Positions 5,970 to 10,743 of a stretch of 10,743 nt of DNA are shown one piece after another; position 1 is the stretch's first letter; each line of letters starts with the position of its first letter. The notes beneath the pieces are model-generated. The model had not been told where the DNA came from, searched no databases, and saw only the letters and a list, made by a program, of their open reading frames with translations. Source of the stretch: an uncultured Acidobacteriota bacterium (GTDB lineage Bacteria; Acidobacteriota; Terriglobia; UBA7540); the NCBI GenBank assembly GCA_937900045.1, contig CALCEB010000157.1, positions 1-10,743 of the forward strand. The letters run 5' to 3'. Made by a program: the position numbers and the translations under genes.

Positions 5970-6788
5970 ATGGACCGGCACATTAAATGGCAGTCAAACG
6001 GGAAGTACACCGAAATTGTCAAACCGGGCGTCCTGCGTTTTATGGAATTCGGACGCCTCCAACTCTCCGGCTTGGATCACTACTCCGCCGAAACCGGTTC
6101 GCGCGAATGCGTGATCGATGTGTTTGCGGGCTCGGCGAATGTCGCCATTCAAAGTTCCGCAGGTCAAAAGCAAGAATACGATCGAGTGGGCAGCCGGGCC
6201 AGCGTGTTTGACGGACCGCCATCCATGATTTACATTCCGCCCCAGTCATCCTTCACCGTCACTCCTGTTGCCGGTGGGTTGGATGCGGGCGTTTTCTTCG
6301 CCCCTTCTTCCGCCAAGATTTCTCCGGCGCGGGCTGACGGCGCGAGCGTGATGGCGAGCGCCATTGGCCGCGACAACTGGCGGCGGACCGTTTTTACGGC
6401 CGTCGGAGATACCATTGCGGCGGAAAAACTGATAGCCGGCGAAACTCTGAACCCGCCCGGCGCCTGGTCCAGCTATCCCCCTCACAAGCATGACCGCTCC
6501 AATCCGCCGCAGGAAGCGGTGATGGAGGAAGTCTATTTCTTCCGCATCCGTCCGCAGCAAGGCTACGGACTGATGTCAACGTACACCGCGCCCGGTGACG
6601 CTCCGGCATTCAACAATGTGTTTGTCGTGGAGGACGGGGACACGGTCTTGATCCCGCGCGGTTATCATCCGGTGGTGGCCGCGCCCGGTTACGAACTGCA
6701 TTACACCTGGGTCCTGGCGGGTGAGGAACGCCGCTACGGCGCATGGTCGGATGATCCGCGCCACGCCTGGATCAGGAAGGCCGGATAA
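5970..6788 (+). CDS. iolB: 5-deoxy-glucuronate isomerase
   Basis: IolB is a cytoplasmic cupin that converts 5-deoxy-D-glucuronate to 5-dehydro-2-deoxy-D-gluconate in myo-inositol breakdown. The 272-residue length equals that usual for IolB. Family motifs are strong: G-R-D-N-W-R-R-T-V (133-141), Y-P-P-H-K-H-D (169-175), M-E-E-V-Y-F-F (185-191), G-Y-G-L-M-S (198-203), D-T-V-L-I-P-R-G-Y-H-P (224-234) and Y-E-L-H-Y-T-W (241-247). His172, His174, Glu187 and His233 fit the cupin metal site. The ATG at 5970 has GGAGG five bases upstream and is preferred over the in-frame GTG at 5958. It has no signal peptide, in contrast to the upstream TIM barrels. The other inositol genes (iolG, D, C, J) are not in the window, so it may work on a related uronate here. 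Confidence 0.92.
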   Translation: MDRHIKWQSNGKYTEIVKPGVLRFMEFGRLQLSGLDHYSAETGSRECVIDVFAGSANVAIQSSAGQKQEYDRVGSRASVFDGPPSMIYIPPQSSFTVTPVAGGLDAGVFFAPSSAKISPARADGASVMASAIGRDNWRRTVFTAVGDTIAAEKLIAGETLNPPGAWSSYPPHKHDRSNPPQEAVMEEVYFFRIRPQQGYGLMSTYTAPGDAPAFNNVFVVEDGDTVLIPRGYHPVVAAPGYELHYTWVLAGEERRYGAWSDDPRHAWIRKAG

Positions 6789-6802
6789 CGCCAGGCGGGC
6801 CA

Positions 6803-6870
6803 GTCATTCTCGCGCAGGCGGGAATCCACCGCTCTAACTGGCCTTGGATTTCCACCTGCGCGGGAATGAC
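6803..6870. repeat. long palindromic repeat (REP-type hairpin)
   Basis: Two 26-base arms at 6803-6828 and 6845-6870 are inverted copies with three mismatches, two of which would still be G-U pairs in RNA. The loop is 16 bases. The GTCATTCTCGCGCAGGCGGG-type sequence belongs to a palindrome style widespread between bacterial genes. It starts 14 bases after the iolB stop and has no U-tract, so it could protect or end the iolB mRNA without being a classical intrinsic terminator. Confidence 0.85.
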
Positions 6871-6930
6871 CGTGTTTAATCGATTTAGGCAGGGGATCCG
6901 TTTTGGTTCCAGCTACGCCGGGTTAGGGAA

Positions 6931-6944
6931 GTTTATATATAAAC
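6931..6944. promoter_or_regulatory. 14-bp perfect AT palindrome upstream of the LarA-like gene
   Basis: GTTTATATATAAAC is self-complementary over all 14 bases and stands out as AT-only in a GC-rich region. It ends 29 bases before the ATG at 6974. It may be a repressor operator, and its TATATA/TATAAA core could double as a -10 box, but no good -35 hexamer is at the right distance. Confidence 0.45.
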
Positions 6945-6973
6945 CAAGCTGGATGCGTCCGTTGAGGCTCATC

Positions 6974-8275
6974 ATGACGATTCAATTTTCCAATCCCGAA
7001 TTCCCCGCGCTTCATGTTCCCGAATCGAACTTGCTCGCCGTGTTGACTCCCAATGCGGCGGAAGCTCCCGCGCCCATTGAGCAGTTGACGGAGCAGGCTC
7101 TCGATCATCCGTTTGAGCAGGACCCCCTGGAGAAGCTGGTCTCGCCTTCCACGCAGGTGCTGATCCTGGTGGATGACGTGACCCGCCAGACGCCCGCTGC
7201 GGCGGTATTACCGGCCGTTCTGCGGCGCATCGAAGGCGCTGGAGTTCCGCGCGCCAACATCCGGTTTTTGATTGCTGCAGGCACTCACGCGCGAATGACC
7301 ACGGAGGAGTTGGAGCGGAAGCTGGGCGCCCCGATCCTCCAGGGTTACTCCGTGACGCTCCACCATTGGCAGGATCAGCAGCATCTTCGTGAGATCGGAA
7401 CGGTAGGTCCGGGAGTTCCGGTTCGCGTCAACCGCATGTTGGCGGAAGCGGATCTAGTGATGGGCATCGGCCAGATTGTTCCTCATCGCGTCATGGGCCT
7501 TACCGGCGGCGCCAGCATCGTGCAACCCGGAGTTTCGGGTCCTGAAGTCACGGGCCACACCCACTGGTTGAGCGCCGCTCATTCCGGATTGGAGATCATG
7601 GGCGTGGCAGATAATCCGGTCCGCCTGGAGGTGGAAAAGATCGCGCGCATGGCCGGGCTGCGATTTATCGTCAACGTGGTGATGGATGGCCGGCATCGCG
7701 TGAGCCGCGTGGTGGCCGGGGATGTGAAGGCCGCGCACCGCGAGGGCGCGAAGATTTCCCGCTCCATTTTCGGAGTCGCGCAGGAGCGCCCGGCGGACAT
7801 CGTGATTGCCGAATCCTTTCCCGCCAATTACGATCTGTGGCAGGCCGCCAAAGGCATTTACGCCGCAGAACATTCCGTGCGCGAAGGCGGCGTGGTCATT
7901 CTGATCACCCAGTGCCCTCACGGTGTCTCCGAGGAGCACCCCGAAGTCGAGCGCCTGGGATACCGGCCGGTGGAAGAGGTGAAAAAAATGGTGGAAACCC
8001 AGCAAATGACGGACCTGGTGGCCGCGGCCCATCTGGCTCACACCGGACGCGTGATCCGCGACATGGCCGAGGGCATCATGGTTTCGCCCGGCATCCGCCC
8101 GCAAGTGCAGGAACACCTCGGATTCCGCCATGCCGCGACGCCTCAAGCGGCGCTTGAAATGGCGTTTGGAATGGCAGGCCGGTCCGCCCAGGTTGCCGTG
8201 CTTCTGCAAGGCGGCCACATCCTGCCGCTGGTTCGCGGGGCGCGAGCCAGTTCCGGTAACTCCACGGTATCCTGA
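6974..8275 (+). CDS. LarA-family (DUF2088) lactate-racemase homologue lacking the pincer lysine
   Basis: A 433-residue homologue of LarA, the nickel-pincer-nucleotide racemase. Residues known from Lactiplantibacillus plantarum LarA can be placed by spacing: D-D-V-T-R-Q-T-P (Asp68/Arg71 for Asp72/Arg75), G-T-H (His105 for His108), P-H-R (His171 for His174), H-T-H-W (His197 for His200), Q-A-A-K (Gln290/Lys293 for Gln295/Lys298). The position of Lys184, which carries the pincer cofactor, is Ser181 in G-L-T-G-G-A-S-I-V. It may therefore bind the cofactor non-covalently, act on another 2-hydroxyacid, or be inactive as a racemase. The ATG at 6974 has GAGG six bases upstream; the frame is open from 6866 but that part overlaps a palindromic repeat. 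No larB, larC or larE is seen. It is tightly linked to the MFS gene (three-base gap), so its substrate is probably what that permease imports. Confidence 0.88.
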   Translation: MTIQFSNPEFPALHVPESNLLAVLTPNAAEAPAPIEQLTEQALDHPFEQDPLEKLVSPSTQVLILVDDVTRQTPAAAVLPAVLRRIEGAGVPRANIRFLIAAGTHARMTTEELERKLGAPILQGYSVTLHHWQDQQHLREIGTVGPGVPVRVNRMLAEADLVMGIGQIVPHRVMGLTGGASIVQPGVSGPEVTGHTHWLSAAHSGLEIMGVADNPVRLEVEKIARMAGLRFIVNVVMDGRHRVSRVVAGDVKAAHREGAKISRSIFGVAQERPADIVIAESFPANYDLWQAAKGIYAAEHSVREGGVVILITQCPHGVSEEHPEVERLGYRPVEEVKKMVETQQMTDLVAAAHLAHTGRVIRDMAEGIMVSPGIRPQVQEHLGFRHAATPQAALEMAFGMAGRSAQVAVLLQGGHILPLVRGARASSGNSTVS

Positions 8276-8278
8276 ACC

Positions 8279-9634
8279 ATGCCAGAAAAATCAGCAGCGG
8301 CAACCGTGGGGAAGGTAGCGCCGTCAGGTTCGGGGCTGCCGGATCTGCGTTGGGTCATCTGCGGCCTGCTTTTCTTCGCTTCCACCGTCAATTATATTGA
8401 CCGGCAGACGATCTCAGTCTTGAAGCCGCACTTGCAGGTGGTGCTTCACTGGTCGGAAAGCGACTATGGATGGATCGTTTTCGCTTTTCAGCTCTCCTAC
8501 GCTCTCATGATGGTGGTTTCCGGCCGGTTGATTGACTGGCTGGGCACTCGTCTGGGTTTTGCGTTGACCATGATTGGGTGGTCGCTGGCAGCCATGGCCC
8601 ATTCGCTGGCGCGAAGCGCCTTCTCTTTTGCTGCGGCGCGATTCGCGCTGGGCGCAGGCGAGGCCGGCAATTTCCCTGCTTCCATCAAAGCCGTGGCTGA
8701 ATGGTTCCCGGAGAAAGAACGGGCGCTGGCCACCGGCATCTTCAACGCCGGAACCAACATTGGCGCCGTGGTGGCGCCGCCGCTTGTCATCTGGCTCACG
8801 CTGCACGAAAGCTGGCGGTACGCCTTTGTGGTCACCGGAAGCCTGGGCTTCCTCTGGCTCATCTTTTGGCTGGCGATTTACCGCCAACCACCCGCCGCTC
8901 CTGCCGCCGGGAGAGAACGCTCCGAAGGGCCACTCCGCTCGCAACAATTCTTCCCCTCGCTCCCGCCTGGGGGAGAGGGTGGCCCGCGTAGCGGGACGGG
9001 TGAGGGGTTGCGCCGTCCGTGGAAGGAGCTTCTTCTCACACGCCAAGCCTGGGGATTCATTCTGGCCAAGTTCATGACCGATCCCATCTGGTGGTTTTAC
9101 ATTTTCTGGATTCCATCCTACCTCTCGCAAGCACGGGGCTTCACGCTGGTCCAGATTGGCTATTTCGCATGGATTCCTTTTTTAGCCGCCGACATTGGAA
9201 GTGTGCTAGGAGGATGGGCATCGGGATTCCTGATAGCGAGAGGTTGGTCCGTAAATGGCGCTCGAAAAATCAGTCTAGCTGCTTGCGCCCTTTGCATGCC
9301 AACCGGAATCGCCGCCGTCCTGGCCTCCCGCGCCTGGGTAGCCCTGGCGCTGATCTCCGTTTCCACCTCCGCCCATCAGGGTTGGTCCGCCAATCTTTAT
9401 ACGTTGGTCTCGGACATGTTTCCGCAGGAGGAAGTGGCTTCCGTCACCGGCCTTGGCGGGGCGGGCGGCGCCGTGGGCGGCATGATTATCGCCCCGGTTG
9501 CAGGTTACGTTCTACAATGGTTCCACACCTACGTGCCGCTTTTCATCATCGCTGGAATCATGCACCCACTTGCCATGATCGTTCTCCAGTGGGTGGTGCC
9601 CCGCATCGAACCGGCAAGGCCGGCGCCAAGGTAA
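8279..9634 (+). CDS. MFS transporter, anion:cation symporter (hexuronate/ExuT-like) family
   Basis: A 451-residue inner-membrane permease with about 12 hydrophobic segments. N-Y-I-D-R-Q-T-I-S (38-46), the MFS loop motif G-R-L-I-D-W-L-G-T-R (82-91), G-A-G-E-A-G-N-F-P-A (126-135), W-F-P-x-x-E-R-A-L-A-T-G-I-F-N-A-G (142-158), and G-W-S-A-N-L-Y-T-L-V-S-D-M-F-P are typical of the ACS family, which takes up hexuronates and other sugar acids with protons or sodium. The central cytoplasmic loop carries an unusual segment (about 211-244, rich in Gly, Pro, Arg and Ser) encoded by a palindromic intergenic-type repeat. The start is three bases after the LarA-like stop; no strong binding site is seen, so it is probably translated by coupling. 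The substrate is inferred from family and neighbours only. Confidence 0.88.
   Translation: MPEKSAAATVGKVAPSGSGLPDLRWVICGLLFFASTVNYIDRQTISVLKPHLQVVLHWSESDYGWIVFAFQLSYALMMVVSGRLIDWLGTRLGFALTMIGWSLAAMAHSLARSAFSFAAARFALGAGEAGNFPASIKAVAEWFPEKERALATGIFNAGTNIGAVVAPPLVIWLTLHESWRYAFVVTGSLGFLWLIFWLAIYRQPPAAPAAGRERSEGPLRSQQFFPSLPPGGEGGPRSGTGEGLRRPWKELLLTRQAWGFILAKFMTDPIWWFYIFWIPSYLSQARGFTLVQIGYFAWIPFLAADIGSVLGGWASGFLIARGWSVNGARKISLAACALCMPTGIAAVLASRAWVALALISVSTSAHQGWSANLYTLVSDMFPQEEVASVTGLGGAGGAVGGMIIAPVAGYVLQWFHTYVPLFIIAGIMHPLAMIVLQWVVPRIEPARPAPR
8953..9007. repeat. palindromic repeat inside the MFS coding region
   Basis: The block opens with CCCCTC and closes with GAGGGG. In between are a stem CTCCC/GGGAG (8960-8964 with 8971-8975, roughly) and a stem CCCGC-GTA-GCGGG (8983-8995). 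This C/T-rich then G/A-rich layout is that of the dispersed CCCTCTCCC...GGGAGAGGG repeats normally found between genes. It is in frame and encodes S-L-P-P-G-G-E-G-G-P-R-S-G-T-G-E-G, in the TM6-TM7 loop. Confidence 0.65.
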
Positions 9635-9702
9635 GGTCCCGGAAGCGGGTAGTAATTACATGCAATCCCGGAAGCTTATTGAAAAATTCGCCCGCGCCGT
9701 CA

Positions 9703-9813
9703 TTCTGAGCGTTCACAGCCTTGCGGCTGCCCATAATTGGCAGAAACTCGACGCGTCGCCAGAGGAGAGCGAATGCTGAATCTAAATGACTTACGCGTCG
9801 AGTTACTGCAGAG
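9703..9813. repeat. 111-bp interspersed repeat, copy 2
   Basis: It matches 4785-4895 with four substitutions. The inverted arms (9740-9755 and 9794-9809) are unchanged. The CAGCC...GGCTG hairpin keeps its stem, with two of the four substitutions falling in or next to its loop. The flanks read GTCATTCTGAGCG on the left and GCGGCGAAGAATCTTGC on the right, like the two halves of a REP, so the element may have landed inside one. Confidence 0.9.
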
Positions 9814-9902
9814 CCGCAGGCGGCGAAGAATCTTGCAACCACATTAAAGGGGGAGACGGCTACTTGCCAACTGCTTCCTGTGTTCCGGTATTGGGTCAGT
9901 TT

Positions 9903-10176
9903 GCTGTAGCGCCGGTCTATGACCGGCGAAATCCACCGTAGCGGCGGTCGGAGCCTGCCCTGACAGGGAGCGCCGGGTGGAGTTTCTACATTTCTGGGAG
10001 TCTTGAATTTTCCGCCAAACCTCCAGTACTGTCATTCTGAGCGGAAATACCGGGATTCTTCGCTTCGCTCAGAATGACTGCGAAGGGCGTAGGATGACAT
10101 GCGAAGATCTCAGAATGACAAGCTGGCCGCCCAAATGTAGAAACTTCAGGCGGCAGTTTTTGAGCGCCGCTACAGC
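9903..10176. repeat. nested palindromic repeat cluster
   Basis: Three inverted pairs lie one inside the other: GCTGTAGCG/CGCTACAGC (9903-9911 and 10168-10176), AGTTTCTACATTT/AAATGTAGAAACT (9981-9993 and 10133-10145), and GTCATTCTGAGCG/CGCTCAGAATGAC (10031-10043 and 10066-10078). A further local hairpin CGCCGGTC-TAT-GACCGGCG lies at 9910-9928. Together with the 111-bp repeat this accounts for most of the gene-free stretch 9635-10200; no coding frame or RNA gene was recognised there. Confidence 0.75.
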
Positions 10177-10211
10177 CACCAAACTGCACCACTCCCCTCC
10201 GTCAAAACTTC

Positions 10212-10240
10212 TTGACAATAGAGTACTTATCGTGTATTAT
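10212..10240 (+). promoter_or_regulatory. sigma-70 promoter of the last gene
   Basis: A perfect TTGACA (10212-10217), a 17-base spacer and TATTAT (10235-10240) form a near-consensus promoter. Transcription would start near 10247, leaving a leader of about 134 bases before the ATG at 10381. A CTCC at 10359-10362 could pair with the GGAG of the ribosome-binding site, but this is a four-base match only. Confidence 0.82.
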
Positions 10241-10380
10241 TGTAGGCGTAACTATCGTCCGGTTACCTGCTCTCCCTCGGAGCCTCGCCGGCCACAACTC
10301 CGTCACCGCTCGGCCTCAGCCCTGCCGTACCCTGGCGGCGTCTGTGTCAACCTGAAATCTCCGTCCAATTTGGAGGAACC

Positions 10381-10743
10381 ATGTCCGAAGATCATTCCCA
10401 TGACGTTTTAAATCCCCTCGCCGATGGCGAGTCCGGCCCGGCAGCGGAAATCGAGTCGGACCAGCCCGTCGAAGAGTTGCCCCAAGCCGGTCCTGACAGT
10501 CCGGGTCAAGCCGCGCCGACCGCCGCCTCCGAACCCGAGGGAGCAGTCGAACCGGCGGACCCTGCCAGCCCCCCGGCTGAACCATCTTTCGCAAGCGATC
10601 CCATCACCCCCCGATCAAGCTCTGCCGCATCCAACCCCGCTGAGCCGGGCCCGGCCGGACGCAGCTCCAAGCGCCGTTCCCTCACCGCACCCCAGCGCCA
10701 GCAGCGCCGCGCCGCCGCCCGCCAGTCCACCGGGCCGCGCTCC
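10381..10743 (+). CDS. hypothetical protein with disordered N-terminus (partial, runs off the window)
   Basis: An open frame of 121 codons begins with ATG at 10381 and continues past the end. GGAGGA at 10372-10377 lies three bases upstream, and a near-consensus promoter lies at 10212-10240, so it is a real gene. The visible part reads M-S-E-D-H-S-H-D-V-L-N-P and is then acidic and rich in Pro, Ala, Glu and Ser to about residue 90. It then becomes basic (S-S-K-R-R-S-L-T-A-P-Q-R-Q-Q-R-R-A-A-A-R). No folded domain has started by the end. Such acidic-then-basic disordered extensions precede the domains of several RNA- or DNA-binding proteins, but which one cannot be told here. Minus-strand frames overlapping it are shadows of its GC-rich codons. 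Confidence 0.75.
   Translation, partial: MSEDHSHDVLNPLADGESGPAAEIESDQPVEELPQAGPDSPGQAAPTAASEPEGAVEPADPASPPAEPSFASDPITPRSSSAASNPAEPGPAGRSSKRRSLTAPQRQQRRAAARQSTGPRS

Noticed and set aside
6866..6973. 36-residue N-terminal extension of the LarA-like protein
   Set aside because: It begins inside the palindromic repeat and crosses the AT palindrome; the ATG at 6974 has GAGG at correct spacing and matches the family N-terminus better.
7454..8218. 254-residue minus-strand open frame opposite the LarA-like gene
   Set aside because: His/Gly-rich shadow of a conserved plus-strand gene, no recognisable domain.
8414..9130. 238-residue minus-strand open frame opposite the MFS gene
   Set aside because: Composition and lack of motifs fit a shadow of the GC-rich coding strand.
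9637..9675. Direct repeat TCCCGGAAGC twice, 29 bases apart, after the MFS gene
   Set aside because: Only two 10-base copies with unrelated spacers; not enough to call an attachment site, iteron or CRISPR.
10316..10730. Minus-strand open frames of 92 and 74 residues near the end
   Set aside because: They overlap a plus-strand gene with promoter and ribosome-binding site and are Arg/Gly/Ala-rich shadows.

Overview
The window looks like one end of a metagenome-assembled or draft contig from a moderately high-GC soil or sediment bacterium. Acidobacteriota is the best guess. That is an inference from the GTG-started rplM-rpsI pair, the Tat-exported sugar-isomerase-like TIM barrels and the several families of short palindromic intergenic repeats; there is no 16S rRNA here to confirm it. 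Bases 1-47 are not biological: they are the Illumina Nextera i5-side adapter. No tRNA, rRNA, CRISPR array or intact insertion sequence was seen.

Layout. (1) 48-786, minus strand: rplM (L13) and the 5' part of rpsI (S9), cut off by the adapter, driven by a near-consensus sigma-70 promoter at 758-786. (2) 1113-2117: a secreted YVTN-type beta-propeller protein. (3) 2118-2494: a non-coding gap holding a MITE-like inverted-repeat element and a small GC palindrome. (4) 2495-3734: a TauE/SafE-family anion exporter coupled to a DUF1634 membrane protein. (5) 3798-9634: a plus-strand set of genes that reads as a sugar-acid or cyclitol utilisation locus. It contains two Tat-exported xylose-isomerase-like TIM-barrel proteins (one epimerase-like, one inosose-dehydratase/IolE-like), the cupin isomerase IolB, a lactate-racemase (LarA) family protein and a hexuronate-type MFS permease. 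(6) 9635-10380: a 746-bp gene-free stretch packed with palindromic repeats. (7) 10381 to the end: the start of a disordered Pro/Ala/Glu-rich protein behind a consensus-like promoter.

How the genes may work together (inference): the MFS permease would import an aldonate, uronate or related acid. The LarA homologue would invert a 2-hydroxyacid centre, and IolB plus the IolE-like and epimerase-like TIM barrels would carry out isomerisation and dehydration steps reminiscent of myo-inositol catabolism. The rest of the inositol pathway (iolG, iolD, iolC, iolJ) and the LarA cofactor genes (larB, larC, larE) are not in the window.

The features most worth a second look are: the LarA homologue, which keeps the family's catalytic residues but has serine where the nickel-pincer lysine should be; the 111-bp repeat present twice, 4.9 kb apart; an intergenic-type palindrome carried in frame inside the MFS gene; and the nested palindromes at 9903-10176.
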